From: Massilia sp. IC2-477
Lineage (GTDB): Bacteria > Pseudomonadota > Gammaproteobacteria > Burkholderiales > Burkholderiaceae_D
DNA: 64,000 nt
Reading direction: 5' to 3'
Assembly: GCF_020707265.1 (NCBI RefSeq)
Contig: NZ_JAJFEQ010000011.1
Coordinates: 62,001 to 126,000, forward strand
The notes under the pieces were generated by a model. That model saw nothing but the letters and a program-made list of their open reading frames with translations. It made no database searches and had not been told where the DNA came from. Both the position numbers and the translations under genes were made by a program. Positions 44,486-56,386 of this stretch are shown in pieces; the first letter of the stretch is position 1; each line of letters begins with the position of its first letter.

Positions 44486-44659
44486 ATGAACGTCCTCAAG
44501 AACATGGAAGCCATCTTCGTCGCAGCCCTGGTCCTGGCTGGCGTCAGCACCTATGCAGAGGCTGCTACCAGCCGCGCTACCGAGACCTACAACGCCCAGG
44601 TGTCGGTCGGCGCCTCGCAGGTCGCCGTCGTGAAAGTGTCGGCCAAGCGCCCGGCCTAA
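44486..44659 (+). CDS. Small exported protein of 57 residues, function unknown
   Basis: AAGGAG precedes ATG 44486 by about eight bases, a strong ribosome site. The product begins MNVLKNMEAIFVAALVLA with a clean signal peptide (cleavage after YAEA), leaving a mature peptide of about 31 residues rich in Ala, Val, Ser and Thr, ending VAVVKVSAKRPA. No cysteines. Short proteins of this form recur in Oxalobacteraceae from memory, but no function is known. It is placed after the rsmA operon. Confidence 0.6.
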   Translation: MNVLKNMEAIFVAALVLAGVSTYAEAATSRATETYNAQVSVGASQVAVVKVSAKRPA

Positions 44660-44676
44660 TGCTGCAGAGCGCGGGC

Positions 44677-44706
44677 AAAAAAAAAGCCCGCGGTTGAGGC
44701 GGGCTT
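44677..44706 (-). terminator. Rho-independent terminator
   Basis: Stem AAGCCCGC / GCGGGCTT with a seven-base loop. On the minus strand a run of nine T follows, so it ends the lipoprotein genes read from 46074. It may also stop plus-strand transcription from 44486, though there the T-tract is poor. Confidence 0.8.
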
Positions 44707-44826
44707 AAATCCAATTCTTTTCTGAGGAGAGTTGGAGGAGACAGGAGTTAGTATGCTGCGTTACAGCATATAAGTCCAATTTTCCTTTCAAATACTCGAC
44801 ATAAGTTTGTCGAATATCTCTCCTCC

Positions 44827-45465
44827 TCAGGCGCCGGTCTGGACGCAGGTGACGTTGACGTTGGTAACCGCAGCGTCGCCCATGGTACCGGTCGGATTGG
44901 CAACCGTGCAGCGGGCGCCCTTCGGCTGGGTGATCACAGCCACGCTGTAGGTCTGGCCGAACGGGATGGCGGCCAGCTCGTAGGGGAAGGCGGTGCCGGT
45001 GGTGTTGGTGTCGGCGGCCGCGATCGTCAGGGTGCCGGTGGTGCTGCCGTTGGCCAGTACCAGGCCGGTATTGTCCTTGGTCAGGCCGGTGATGGTGCCG
45101 CCGACCGCATAGGGAATGACCGCGCAACGGAAGCGGGCGTTGATCGTCGCCAGGCGCCCTGCCGTGTCGGCATTGCCCGCCAGGATTTCGCAGCTCTGGT
45201 GATCGGGACGGGTCTTGACCGTCACATTGTAGGTGTCGCCGTATTCGAGCTTCCTCGAGAACGCAAAGGTCACGTCGTCGCCCGCCTTGGCCGGGGGCGC
45301 CACGGTGATGTCCTCGCCGTTGTTGGTCAGCACCAGGCCGGAATATTGCAGGCCCTGGACGGTGCCGGCCACCGTGTAGGATTCGTCATCGCTGCCGCCG
45401 CCGCAGGAGGCGAGGCCGAGTGCCATTGCCAGCATGGCTGCCGGACGGATCAGGGAAAACTTCAT
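44827..45465 (-). CDS. Exported lipoprotein, paralogue 1
   Basis: A 212-residue lipoprotein. The lipobox LGLASC (cleavage before Cys at about residue 21) is followed by GGGSDDE, suitable for outer-membrane sorting. The mature protein contains two beta-rich repeats of the pattern GTVQGLQYSGLVLTNNGED and GTITGLTKDNTGLVLANGS, with TYNVTVKT and TYSVAVIT strands, and ends in CTVANPTGTM and VNVTC. Such repeats occur in large surface proteins; function unknown. It follows paralogue 2 by 18 bases. Confidence 0.75.
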   Translation of the reverse strand: MKFSLIRPAAMLAMALGLASCGGGSDDESYTVAGTVQGLQYSGLVLTNNGEDITVAPPAKAGDDVTFAFSRKLEYGDTYNVTVKTRPDHQSCEILAGNADTAGRLATINARFRCAVIPYAVGGTITGLTKDNTGLVLANGSTTGTLTIAAADTNTTGTAFPYELAAIPFGQTYSVAVITQPKGARCTVANPTGTMGDAAVTNVNVTCVQTGA

Positions 45466-45483
45466 GAAGGTTGCTCCAGTTTA

Positions 45484-46074
45484 TTAAGTGCGCGGGCCGC
45501 AGGTGACGGTGACATTGGTAATGTCGGCCTGGGCCACCGTGCCGGCGCCGTTGGCGACGGTGCAGGTCTGGTTGTCGGGCTGGGTCAGGATGGCGACGGC
45601 ATAGGGAGCGTCTTCGTTGACCTTGGCCATCGTGAAGGAAGTGGCGCCCGCGGCCACCGGGACCTTGTCCGCACCGTTGACCAGCACCAGGTTGTTGCCC
45701 ACCAGGCCGCTGATCGTGCCCTTCAGCTCGTGCTGGCGGATGGTGCAGACGATCTGGATGGTATCGATGGTGAAGGCCGCCTTGCCGGTGTTGCGGGACG
45801 GCACGCACTCCTTGGCGTTGGTCGGGATGCTCTTGACGGTGACGTTGTAGCTGGAATCGGTTTCCACCAGATTCGGGAAAACGAATTGCCCCGCGCCGTT
45901 GTTGGTCGGATTGATGGTCAGGTCGGAGCCGCCATTGTTTTGCAGGACCAGGCCAGGCTTGGTAACGCCGTAAAACGTACCAGCGATGGCAATGTCGCCA
46001 TCGCCGCCGCCGCAGGCGGTCAGCGCCAGCGCGCATGCCATCGCGGCACCGACACGCAGGGTCGAACTCTTCAT
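45484..46074 (-). CDS. Exported lipoprotein, paralogue 2
   Basis: A 196-residue lipoprotein with lipobox LALTAC then GGGDGD. It shares the repeat pattern with its neighbour: GTFYGVTKPGLVLQNNGGS, SYNVTVKS, GTISGLVGNNLVLVNGAD, PYAVAILTQPDNQTCTVANG and ITNVTVTC. The two genes are a tandem duplication with diverged sequence. Start at 46074 gives the signal peptide; an upstream extension is rejected. Probably first gene of a two-gene unit. Confidence 0.75.
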   Translation of the reverse strand: MKSSTLRVGAAMACALALTACGGGDGDIAIAGTFYGVTKPGLVLQNNGGSDLTINPTNNGAGQFVFPNLVETDSSYNVTVKSIPTNAKECVPSRNTGKAAFTIDTIQIVCTIRQHELKGTISGLVGNNLVLVNGADKVPVAAGATSFTMAKVNEDAPYAVAILTQPDNQTCTVANGAGTVAQADITNVTVTCGPRT

Positions 46075-46315
46075 AATTTCTCCAAAAAATCTGACTGGTG
46101 AACGTGCAAAGCGTGTGCAAGGACCCGCGGGAAACGCGGTCGGACGCGCAGTGAACGGATGATCGCCCGACATTTTAGTCCATTTGGCAAGCAGCTGGAC
46201 GGTTTGCCTTTGTATCACGGTGTAACTGTCGGTTCCGCCCGGGTGCGTACGATTGCTTTCTACAGGCGCGCTCGCTATGCTTGCCCTGAACGCCCATCTT
46301 CCCACTGATCCGACC

Positions 46316-47026
46316 ATGATCCCTCGCCGTCCCTGGCCCAAAGCCGTCCTGTTCGACCTCGACGACACCTTGTGGCCGATCGCCCCGGTGATCATCGAGG
46401 CCGAGCAGATCCTGTTCGCCTGGCTGCGCGAGCATGCGCCGCGGGTGGCCCAGCAGTACACGATCGAGACCCTGCGCCAGGCCAGGCTCGAGCTGCTGGC
46501 GCGCCGGCCCGAATTCCAGCTCGACCTCGGCGCCCTGCGCCGCGCCGGCCTGATCGCCGCCTTCGAGCAGGCCGGCGAGGACGCCGGCAAGGTGGAACAG
46601 GCGATGGCCGAGTTCTTCGCCGCCCGCAATGCCGTGATTCCCTACGACGACGTGCTGCCCGGCCTGCTGCGCCTGAAGGGCAGGGTGCGGATCGGCTCCG
46701 TCACCAACGGCAATGCCGATCTGCAGACGATCGGCCTGGCGCGCCACTTCGACGCCTCGGTGTCGGCGCCCGCTTTCGGGGTGGCCAAGCCGGACCGTGC
46801 GATCTTCCTGGAAGCCTGCCGCCAGCTCGACGTGGCACCTGGCGAGGCCGTGTATGTGGGCGACGACCTGCGGCTCGACGTCTACGGCGCCCAGCGCGCC
46901 GGCCTGCGCGCCGTGTGGATGAACCGGACCGGCCAGGTCAACTACCTGCCGGACGAGGTCAGGCCGGACGCGGAGGTGAGCAGCATGGACGGCCTGCTGG
47001 ACTGGCTCAAGCGCGAGCACGGATGA
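46316..47026 (+). CDS. HAD-superfamily hydrolase (YigB-like phosphatase)
   Basis: A 236-residue HAD phosphatase. Motif I DLDDTLW near residue 14, helical cap, motif II SVTNGN, motif III KPDRAIF and motif IV VGDDLRLDV. The length and DLDDTL context resemble E. coli YigB, which has FMN/sugar phosphatase activity. ATG 46316 is used because it starts just before motif I; upstream ATG 46277 is possible. Confidence 0.87.
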   Translation: MIPRRPWPKAVLFDLDDTLWPIAPVIIEAEQILFAWLREHAPRVAQQYTIETLRQARLELLARRPEFQLDLGALRRAGLIAAFEQAGEDAGKVEQAMAEFFAARNAVIPYDDVLPGLLRLKGRVRIGSVTNGNADLQTIGLARHFDASVSAPAFGVAKPDRAIFLEACRQLDVAPGEAVYVGDDLRLDVYGAQRAGLRAVWMNRTGQVNYLPDEVRPDAEVSSMDGLLDWLKREHG

Positions 47027-47095
47027 ACTGGCGCCAGCCGCGCAAGCGTGCATAATAGAGAGCGACCTTCCGCCTATCTGTACTGTCAACCCGCA

Positions 47096-48112
47096 ATGCA
47101 ACTCGAACCCCGCGCCCAGACCCTGCTCAAAGCCCTCGTCGAACGCTATATCGCCGACGGCCAGCCTGTCGGATCGCGTGCGCTGTCGAAGATTTCCGGC
47201 CTCGACGTGTCGCCGGCCACGATCCGCAACATCATGGCCGACCTCGAAGAGATGGGCTACGTGGCCAGCCCCCACACCTCGGCCGGCCGGATCCCGACCC
47301 CACGCGGCTACCGCCTGTTCGTCGACACCCTGCTTACCGTGCAGCACATCGACGAGCAGGCCGCCGCCGCCCAGCACATGCGCCTGCCCGCGCAGCAACC
47401 GCAGAAGATCATCGCCAACGCGGCCCAGATGCTGTCCTCGCTCTCGCAGTTCGCCGGGGTGGTGCAAAGCCCGCGGCGCGAGTCGGTGTTCCAGCAGATC
47501 GAATTCCTGCGCCTGTCCGAGAAGCGCATTTTGCTGGTGATCGTCGACCCGCGCGGCGACGTCCAGAACCGCCTGCTGCTGACCGAGGTCGACTACAGCC
47601 CGAGCCAGCTGACGCAGTCGGCCAACTACCTGAACCAGAACTACGCGGGGCTCACCTTCGACGAGGTGCGCCAGCGCCTGAGCGGCGAACTGCGCCAGCT
47701 GCGCGACGACATGGGCAAGTTGATGCAGGTGGCGGTGGAGGCGGGCAGCGAAGCGATGGCCGAGGGCGACGACATGGTGATCGCCGGGGAGCGCAACCTG
47801 CTGTCGGTCACGGACCTGTCCTCCAACATGAGCTCGCTGCGCCAGATGTTCGAGATGTTCGAGCAGAAGACCGGCCTGATGCAGCTGCTCGACGTGTCGA
47901 GCAAGGCGGGAGGAGTGCAGATCTTCATCGGCGGCGAATCCAAGCTGGTGCCGATGGACGAGATGAGCGTGGTGACGGCGCCCTACGAGGTCAATGGGCG
48001 CATTGTCGGGACGCTGGGGGTGATCGGACCGACGCGCATGGCCTACGAGCGGGTGATTCCGATTGTGGATATTACGGCGAAACTGTTGTCGAACGCCCTC
48101 AGTCAGTCGTAG
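47096..48112 (+). CDS. hrcA: Heat-inducible transcription repressor HrcA
   Basis: A 338-residue repressor of class I heat-shock genes. Winged-helix domain ([34 protein letters not shown]) and C-terminal GAF-like dimer domain. The start at 47096 ([11 protein letters not shown]) is preferred. It normally binds CIRCE elements upstream of groESL/dnaK; none is seen in this window, including before hrcA. The TAG stop belongs to repeat family A copy 4. Confidence 0.94.
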   Translation: MQLEPRAQTLLKALVERYIADGQPVGSRALSKISGLDVSPATIRNIMADLEEMGYVASPHTSAGRIPTPRGYRLFVDTLLTVQHIDEQAAAAQHMRLPAQQPQKIIANAAQMLSSLSQFAGVVQSPRRESVFQQIEFLRLSEKRILLVIVDPRGDVQNRLLLTEVDYSPSQLTQSANYLNQNYAGLTFDEVRQRLSGELRQLRDDMGKLMQVAVEAGSEAMAEGDDMVIAGERNLLSVTDLSSNMSSLRQMFEMFEQKTGLMQLLDVSSKAGGVQIFIGGESKLVPMDEMSVVTAPYEVNGRIVGTLGVIGPTRMAYERVIPIVDITAKLLSNALSQS

Positions 48113-48240
48113 GGTGGGCGGGTCTTCCCGCCCACGCGTTCAAATCACGGTAATTCTGCCCGCGCGGCTGCTCACATCCAAGCTATGACCGCGTGGGGTG
48201 ATCCGGTCCAGTGGACCGGATTACGAGCCGCCCACCCTAC
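48109..48240. repeat. Palindromic repeat family A, copy 4 (long form)
   Basis: A 132-bp element closely matching copy 2 in layout: left arm GTAGGGTGGGCGGG with CCCGCCCACGCG, right part GACCGCGTGGGGTGAT, hairpin CCGGTCCA/TGGACCGG and arm CCGCCCACCCTAC. It supplies the hrcA stop and lies in the convergent hrcA/fur junction. Confidence 0.88.
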
Positions 48241-48246
48241 GGGGGC

Positions 48247-48675
48247 TCACTGTTTGCGCGGGCAACCCACTTTCACACAATTCCCATAAATCGCCAGCGA
48301 ATGCTCGGCAATCTTGTACCCGCGCTCCACCGCGATCTTGTGCTGGCGCGACTCGATCTCTTCGTCGTAGAACTCTTCCACGTGGCCGCAGTCAAGACAG
48401 ACGAGGTGGTCGTGGTGGGAGCCGGCGTTGAGTTCGTAGATGGCCTTGCCGGTCTCGAAGTGGTTGCGGTTCAGCAGGCCGGCCTGTTCGAACTGGGTCA
48501 GCACGCGGTACACCGTGGCCAGGCCCACGTCCATGTTGTCGGCAAGGAGGATTTTGTAAACATCTTCCGCCGTCAAATGCCGTACGGAGCTGTTCTGGAA
48601 GATTTCCAGGATTTTCAGGCGCGGCAGGGTAGCCTTCAGGCCGCTGGCCTTCAGGTCGGTGGGGTTGTTACTCAT
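48247..48675 (-). CDS. fur: Ferric uptake regulator Fur
   Basis: A 142-residue iron-responsive repressor. Winged helix with TAEDVYKILLADNMDVGLAT and VYRVLTQFEQAGL; His-rich HHDHLVCLDCGHVEEF with Cys93 and Cys96, and a second pair Cys133/Cys138. Divergent from bamE, an arrangement common in betaproteobacteria. It is the expected regulator of the Fur boxes at 20251 and 20357. Confidence 0.95.
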   Translation of the reverse strand: MSNNPTDLKASGLKATLPRLKILEIFQNSSVRHLTAEDVYKILLADNMDVGLATVYRVLTQFEQAGLLNRNHFETGKAIYELNAGSHHDHLVCLDCGHVEEFYDEEIESRQHKIAVERGYKIAEHSLAIYGNCVKVGCPRKQ

Positions 48676-48753
48676 GTTTGTTGCTCGTTGTTTGGCATAG
48701 TGCTTTATGATATAGCGTTTTGGAGCTCCCGCTCAAACGTTTTGAGGTTACCT

Positions 48754-49365
48754 ATGCACGTCAAACCAGCCGTTTTCCGTCGATTCTCTGCCCGGGCAGC
48801 GCTTGCGGCCGGCCTCGCCTGCACCCTGATGCTGTCCGGTTGCGCGGCCTGGCGCAACCAGACGCGCCCGGCTGCACCGGTGGAGACGGATCCGGCGACC
48901 ATCGTCGCCGACGCCCAGCGATCGGCCGCCGCCGCCAATGCCGGCGCCCAGACCGTCCAGGCGTCCAAGCTGCAGAAATTCTTCTGGATCTTCTCGCCCT
49001 ACCGCCCCGACATCCAGCAGGGTAACTTCGTTTCGGCGGAAATGCTGAAGGAACTGAAGGTCGGCCAGAGCCGCGACCAGGTGCGCTTCCTCCTCGGCTC
49101 GCCGCTGCTCACCGACGTGTTCCACGAAGACCGCTGGGACTACCCGTTCTACCTCGCGCGCGGCAACGGCGAGCTGACCACCAGCCGCGTCACCGTCTAC
49201 TTCAAGGACGACAAGGTCGAGCGCTTCGAAGGCGGCAACCTGCCGACCGAGCGCGAATACATCGACCGCATCGCCGGCCCGGCCAAGGTGAGCACCAAGG
49301 CCAAGCCGGAAACCCGTCCGGTCGAAGCGCCCAAGGTCAGCGGCGCCCCGGTGATCCAGCCATGA
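48754..49365 (+). CDS. bamE: Outer membrane assembly lipoprotein BamE
   Basis: A 203-residue lipoprotein of the BAM complex. Lipobox LMLSGC; the SmpA/OmlA domain includes [35 protein letters not shown] and [13 protein letters not shown]. It is longer than the E. coli protein (113) because of an Ala-rich linker before the domain and a Lys/Pro-rich tail. The start at 48754 is chosen for the signal peptide; upstream extension lies in fur. It overlaps dapB by four bases (ATGA). Confidence 0.92.
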   Translation: MHVKPAVFRRFSARAALAAGLACTLMLSGCAAWRNQTRPAAPVETDPATIVADAQRSAAAANAGAQTVQASKLQKFFWIFSPYRPDIQQGNFVSAEMLKELKVGQSRDQVRFLLGSPLLTDVFHEDRWDYPFYLARGNGELTTSRVTVYFKDDKVERFEGGNLPTEREYIDRIAGPAKVSTKAKPETRPVEAPKVSGAPVIQP

Positions 49366-50171
49366 GCAAGTTGAAAGTCGCCGTCGCCGGCGCCAGCGGC
49401 CGCATGGGCCGCATGCTGGTGGAAGCCATCCAGGCCGCGCCGGACGCCGAGCTGGCGGGCGCGCTGGACGTCGCCGGTTCGCCTTCGCTCGGCATGGATG
49501 CCGGCGCCTTTGCCGGCCAGCTGACCGGGATCGTGATCCAGTCCGACCTGGCGGCCGCCCTGAAGGACGCCGACGTCCTGATCGACTTCACCCGCCCCGA
49601 AGGCACGCTCAAGCACCTGGAATACTGCGCGGCCAACAATGTGCAGCTGGTGATCGGCACCACCGGCTTCGACGATGCCGGCAAGGCCGCGATCCGCGCC
49701 GCCGGCGAGAAGGTCGGTATCGTGTTCGCCCCGAACATGAGCGTGGGCGTCAACGTCACCCTCAAGCTGCTCGAAATGGCGGCCAAGAGCTTCAGCGAAG
49801 GCTACGACATCGAGATCGTCGAAGCGCACCACCGCCACAAGGTCGACGCGCCGAGCGGCACCGCGCTCAAGATGGGCGAAGTCATCGCCGACGCGCTGGG
49901 CCGCGACCTGAAGGAATGCGCCGTCTACGGCCGCGAAGGCGTGACCGGCGAGCGCGATCCCTCGACCATCGGCTTTGCCACCGTGCGCGGTGGCGACGTG
50001 GTGGGCGACCACACCGTCATGTTCCTCGGCACCGGCGAACGCATCGAGATCAGCCACAAGTCGAGCAGCCGCGTCACCTACGCCCACGGCGCCCTGCGCG
50101 CGGCACGCTTCCTCGCCGGTAAGCCGAACGGCCTGTTCGGCATGGACGACGTGCTGGGCCTGAAGGCTTGA
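49362..50171 (+). CDS. dapB: 4-hydroxy-tetrahydrodipicolinate reductase
   Basis: A 269-residue lysine/diaminopimelate pathway enzyme. Rossmann motif [11 protein letters not shown] (8-18), [15 protein letters not shown], and the signature [15 protein letters not shown] with catalytic His and Lys. It starts inside the bamE stop and is followed after two bases by a barstar-like gene. Confidence 0.95.
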   Translation: MSKLKVAVAGASGRMGRMLVEAIQAAPDAELAGALDVAGSPSLGMDAGAFAGQLTGIVIQSDLAAALKDADVLIDFTRPEGTLKHLEYCAANNVQLVIGTTGFDDAGKAAIRAAGEKVGIVFAPNMSVGVNVTLKLLEMAAKSFSEGYDIEIVEAHHRHKVDAPSGTALKMGEVIADALGRDLKECAVYGREGVTGERDPSTIGFATVRGGDVVGDHTVMFLGTGERIEISHKSSSRVTYAHGALRAARFLAGKPNGLFGMDDVLGLKA

Positions 50172-50173
50172 CC

Positions 50174-50500
50174 ATGGCAGTCGCGGAACTGAACGGCGCC
50201 GCCATCGTGGACGAGGCGTCCTTCCATCGCGAATCCCGGCGCGCCTTCGGCTTTCCGGAGTCGTATGCCGATTCGATCGACGCCTGGGTCGACTGCATGA
50301 GCTACCTGCGCGACGACGAGAACATGACCAGGTTCCGGCTGGAGCCGAACGAGGTACTCGAGATCGTTATCCTCGATGGGGAAACGATGAAGGCCGCCCT
50401 GCCTGATCTGCTGGAAGAGATCAGCTTCTGCGTGGGCGGCATCAACGAGCGCTATGAGGATTATGGCGAGAAGCCGGCGCTGAAGCTGACCTTGCGCTGA
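50174..50500 (+). CDS. Barstar (barnase inhibitor) family protein
   Basis: A 108-residue acidic protein. The pattern FHRESRRAFGFPESYADSID, AWVDCMSYLRDD and the hydrophobic core VLEIVILDGE match the barstar family, which binds extracellular ribonucleases. No ribonuclease-toxin gene is adjacent and there is no signal peptide, so either its partner is elsewhere or it has another role. ATG 50174 follows two bases after dapB. Repeat pair 3 lies downstream. Confidence 0.75.
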   Translation: MAVAELNGAAIVDEASFHRESRRAFGFPESYADSIDAWVDCMSYLRDDENMTRFRLEPNEVLEIVILDGETMKAALPDLLEEISFCVGGINERYEDYGEKPALKLTLR

Positions 50501-50536
50501 CTGTCAGCCTGCCTCACCCTGCACCACTAGCAGTAG

Positions 50537-50647
50537 AACCGTCATCCCGGCGAAGGCCGGGATCCAATTCCGTTGCACCGTGTTGGCCTTTGCGTCAGCC
50601 ACGGTAATGCGAGCAAACTTGGATCCCGGCCTGCGCCGGGAGTCGTT
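50537..50647. repeat. Family B repeat, inverted pair 3
   Basis: Plus copy 50537-50569 (core TCCCGGCGAAGGCCGGGA, flank GAACCGTCA and TCCAATT) and minus copy 50616-50647 (core TCCCGGCCTGCGCCGGGA), with 46 bp between. Located between the barstar gene and leuS. Confidence 0.85.
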
Positions 50648-50757
50648 TCTGCCAGTGGCAGAAATGACGGTTTTGCATTTTGTGGTGATAACACCAATGC
50701 GGCAACGCCTGCTTTTCGCAAGGTCAGCACCTTTCGCCGCAGTGCAATACGAAACAG

Positions 50758-53441
<2,684 letters not shown>

Positions 53442-53444
53442 GCG

Positions 53445-53948
53445 ATGACCAATATGGTGCGCGTACTCCTGGCCGTGCTGGCGGCGGCAATCCTCGCGGG
53501 TTGCGGCTTCCAGCTGCGCGGCTCGAACGGCCAGTACAACATGCCTTTCAAGAGCATCTACCTGGCCTTCACCGAGACCTCGCCGCTGGGCACGGAACTC
53601 AAGCGCAACCTGCGCGCGGGCGACGGCGTGCGCATCGAAACCGATGCGTCGAAGGCGGAAGCGCTGTTCGACGTGCTGTCCGAGTCGCGCGGCAAGGCGA
53701 TCCTGTCGCTGAACAGCCTGGGCCGGGTGCGCGAATACTCGCTCAGCTACACGCTGGTGTTCCGCGTGCGCGACGCCTCTAACCGCGAATTGCTGGGACC
53801 GACCGAGATCACCCTGCGCCGCAACATCGCCTTCGACGAGTCGCAGGTGCTGGCAAAGGAATCGGAAGAGCAGCTCCTGTACCGCGACATGCAGGCCGAC
53901 CTGGTGCAGCAGATCCTGCGCCGCCTGGCCGCGATCAAACCTGTCTGA
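53445..53948 (+). CDS. lptE: LPS-assembly lipoprotein LptE
   Basis: A 167-residue outer-membrane lipoprotein that plugs the LptD barrel. Lipobox ILAGC then GFQLRGS, the family hallmark, with YNMPFKSIYL, LNSLGRVREYSLSY and ITLRRNIAFDESQVLAKE. Located between leuS and holA as in E. coli; its partner lptD is at 38491. Confidence 0.93.
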   Translation: MTNMVRVLLAVLAAAILAGCGFQLRGSNGQYNMPFKSIYLAFTETSPLGTELKRNLRAGDGVRIETDASKAEALFDVLSESRGKAILSLNSLGRVREYSLSYTLVFRVRDASNRELLGPTEITLRRNIAFDESQVLAKESEEQLLYRDMQADLVQQILRRLAAIKPV

Positions 53949-53957
53949 GACTAGCCA

Positions 53958-54971
53958 ATGCAACTGCGGCCTGAGGCCCTCGAGGGCCACCTGGCCAAGG
54001 GCCTCGCGCCCTTGTACGTGATCACCAGCGACGAGCACCTGCTCGCGCTGGAAGCGGCCGACCGTATCCGCAAGACCGCCCGTGCCCAGGGCTACACCGA
54101 GCGCGACGTGCTCACGGTCGAGCGCAATTTCAAGTGGGGCGAACTGCTGGCGGCGAACCAGGCCATGTCCCTATTCGGCGACAAGAAGCTGATCGAACTA
54201 CGCATCCCGGGCGGCAAGCCGGGCAAGGACGGCAGCGCCGCCCTGCAGAGCTACGCGAAAGACCTCGGTCCGGACAACCTCACCCTCATCACCCTGCCCA
54301 AGCTGGACTGGCAGACCGCCAAGGCCTCGTGGGTGGCGGCGCTGCAGCAGGCCGCCGTCTACATCGAGATCCCGAATGTGGAGCGCGCCCAGCTGCCGGG
54401 CTGGATCGGCATGCGCTTGTCAAGCCAGGGGCAGAGCGCCGAGCGCCAGAGCCTGGACTTCATCGCCGACCGCGTCGAGGGCAACCTGCTGGCGGCGCAC
54501 CAGGAAATCCAGAAGCTCGGGCTGCTCTACGAACCGGGCAAGCTGAGTTTCGAGCAGGTGCACGACGCCGTGCTGAACGTGGCGCGCTACGACGTGTTCA
54601 AGCTCTCCGAAGCGATGCTCGCCGGCGACCCGGCGCGCCTCGCGCGCATGCTCGACGGCTTGAAAGGCGAGGGCGAGGCGCTGCCGCTGGTGTTGTGGGC
54701 CGTCAGTGAAGAAATCCGTACGCTGCTAAAATTGAAATCCGGGATGGCGCAGGGACGCCCGCTGGGCGCGCTGCTGAAGGAATACCGCATCTGGGGTCCG
54801 CGCGAACGCATGATGGACCCGGCGCTGCGCCGCGTGTCGGTGGCCACGCTGGAAGCGGCCCTGCAGGAAGCGGCCCAGGTCGACCGCATGGTCAAGGGCC
54901 TGCGCGCCAAGGCGTTTGCCGGGGACGCGTGGGATGCGATGCTGCAGCTGGCGTTGCGAGTAGCGCGGTAA
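53958..54971 (+). CDS. holA: DNA polymerase III delta subunit
   Basis: A 337-residue clamp-loader subunit that opens the beta clamp. N-terminal region LYVITSDEHLLALEAADRIR and VERNFKWGELLAANQAMSLFGDKKLIEL; middle domain YDVFKLSEAMLAGDPARLARML and C-terminal collar helices. The start ATG 53958 follows lptE by nine bases. Two half-elements of repeat family A follow the stop. Confidence 0.92.
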   Translation: MQLRPEALEGHLAKGLAPLYVITSDEHLLALEAADRIRKTARAQGYTERDVLTVERNFKWGELLAANQAMSLFGDKKLIELRIPGGKPGKDGSAALQSYAKDLGPDNLTLITLPKLDWQTAKASWVAALQQAAVYIEIPNVERAQLPGWIGMRLSSQGQSAERQSLDFIADRVEGNLLAAHQEIQKLGLLYEPGKLSFEQVHDAVLNVARYDVFKLSEAMLAGDPARLARMLDGLKGEGEALPLVLWAVSEEIRTLLKLKSGMAQGRPLGALLKEYRIWGPRERMMDPALRRVSVATLEAALQEAAQVDRMVKGLRAKAFAGDAWDAMLQLALRVAR

Positions 54972-54974
54972 CTG

Positions 54975-55027
54975 ACCGCGTGGGCGGGAATTTGGTCCAC
55001 TGGACTAAATTCCCCCGCCCACCCTAC
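54975..55027. repeat. Palindromic repeat family A, copy 5a (right half only)
   Basis: Reads ACCGCGTGGGCGGGAATT, hairpin TTTGGTCCA/TGGACTAAA-type, then CCGCCCACCCTAC. It matches the right half of full copies and starts three bases after the holA stop. Confidence 0.8.
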
Positions 55028-55041
55028 GAATTGCGATACCG

Positions 55042-55072
55042 GTAGGGTGGGCGGGTCTACCGCCCACGCGTT
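55042..55072. repeat. Palindromic repeat family A, copy 5b (left half only)
   Basis: GTAGGGTGGGCGGGTCTACC then GCCCACGCGTT, matching the left half of full copies. It lies 14 bases after copy 5a, so the halves are in reversed order compared with an intact element. It lies 30 bases before proA. Confidence 0.78.
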
Positions 55073-55101
55073 CCCACACATGATCGAAAACGGGCTACAC
55101 G

Positions 55102-56373
55102 ATGGACATCACCGAACACATGCACTCGATGGGCCGCCAGGCCCGCGCCGCCTCGCGCGCGATGGCGCGTGCCGACGGCGCCACGCGCAACCGCGCGCTG
55201 CTCCTGATCGCCGACGCCATCGAGCGTGACGCCGATCTGCTGCGCGCCGCCAATCGGCAGGACATGGACGCCGCCCGCGCCGGCGGCCTGGAGCCGGCCC
55301 TGCTCGACCGCCTGGCGCTGTCGGATAGCGCCATCAAGACCATGGTCGACGGCCTGCGCCAGATCGTCTCGCTGCCCGATCCGGTCGGCGAAATCACCAA
55401 CATGAAGTCGCGCCCGAGCGGCATCCAGGTCGGCCAGATGCGCGTGCCGCTGGGCGTCATCGGCATCATCTACGAAGCCCGTCCGAACGTGACGGTGGAC
55501 GCGGCCGGCCTGTGCATCAAGAGCGGCAACGCGGCCATCCTGCGCGGCGGCTCGGAAGCGATCCATTGCAACCGCGCGCTGGCCAGGCTGGTCAGCGAAG
55601 GCCTGCAGGGCGCGGGCCTGCCGCTGGACGCGGTGCAGGTGGTCGATACGGTCGACCGCGCCGCCGTGGGCGCCCTGATCACGATGCCGCAGTATGTGGA
55701 CGTGATCGTCCCGCGCGGCGGGAAAGGCCTGATCGCGCGCCTGATGGCGGAGAGCACGGTCCCGATGATCAAGCACCTGGACGGCATCTGCCACGTCTAC
55801 ATCGACGACAGGGCCGACATCGCCAAGGCGCTGCCGGTCGCGTTCAACGCCAAGTGCCACCGCTACGGCACCTGCAACACGATGGAAACCCTGCTGGTAT
55901 CGCGCGCGATCGCAGCGATCGCACTGCCGCAGCTGGCGGAGCTGTACAAGACGGAAGAGGTCGAGCTGCGCGCCGACGCCGAAGCGCACGCGATCCTGTC
56001 CGCTAATGGCTATCCTTGGCTGAAGCACGCCACGGAGCAGGACTGGAGTACCGAATACCTGGCGCCGATCCTGGCGATCCGCGTGGTCGAGGGGCTGGAT
56101 AGTGCGATCGACCACATCAACACCTGGTCGTCGAAGCACACCGAATCGATCATCACCGAAGACTACAGCGCCGCGCTGCGCTTCCTGCGCGAAGTGGATT
56201 CGGCCTCGGTGATGGTGAACGCCTCGACCCGCTTCGCGGACGGCTTCGAGTACGGGCTGGGCGCCGAGATCGGCATCTCGAACGACAAGCTGCACGCACG
56301 TGGACCGGTCGGGCTGGAAGGCCTGACTTCGCTGAAGTACGTCGTGTTCGGTCACGGCGAAATCCGTCAATAA
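55102..56373 (+). CDS. proA: Gamma-glutamyl phosphate reductase
   Basis: A 423-residue NADPH-dependent enzyme of proline synthesis. Motifs: [41 protein letters not shown] and the catalytic Cys in [12 protein letters not shown]. Length is typical. Start ATG 55102. hemJ-like gene follows after 13 bases. Confidence 0.96.
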   Translation: MDITEHMHSMGRQARAASRAMARADGATRNRALLLIADAIERDADLLRAANRQDMDAARAGGLEPALLDRLALSDSAIKTMVDGLRQIVSLPDPVGEITNMKSRPSGIQVGQMRVPLGVIGIIYEARPNVTVDAAGLCIKSGNAAILRGGSEAIHCNRALARLVSEGLQGAGLPLDAVQVVDTVDRAAVGALITMPQYVDVIVPRGGKGLIARLMAESTVPMIKHLDGICHVYIDDRADIAKALPVAFNAKCHRYGTCNTMETLLVSRAIAAIALPQLAELYKTEEVELRADAEAHAILSANGYPWLKHATEQDWSTEYLAPILAIRVVEGLDSAIDHINTWSSKHTESIITEDYSAALRFLREVDSASVMVNASTRFADGFEYGLGAEIGISNDKLHARGPVGLEGLTSLKYVVFGHGEIRQ

Positions 56374-56386
56374 CAAAAAGGAAAGC

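Noticed and set aside
47027-47095. CIRCE element before hrcA
   Set aside because: No TTAGCACTC / GAGTGCTAA inverted repeat is present here or elsewhere in the window on reading.
50174-50500. Toxin-antitoxin or contact-dependent inhibition locus around the barstar gene
   Set aside because: Neighbours are dapB and leuS; no toxin-like or secretion gene is adjacent.
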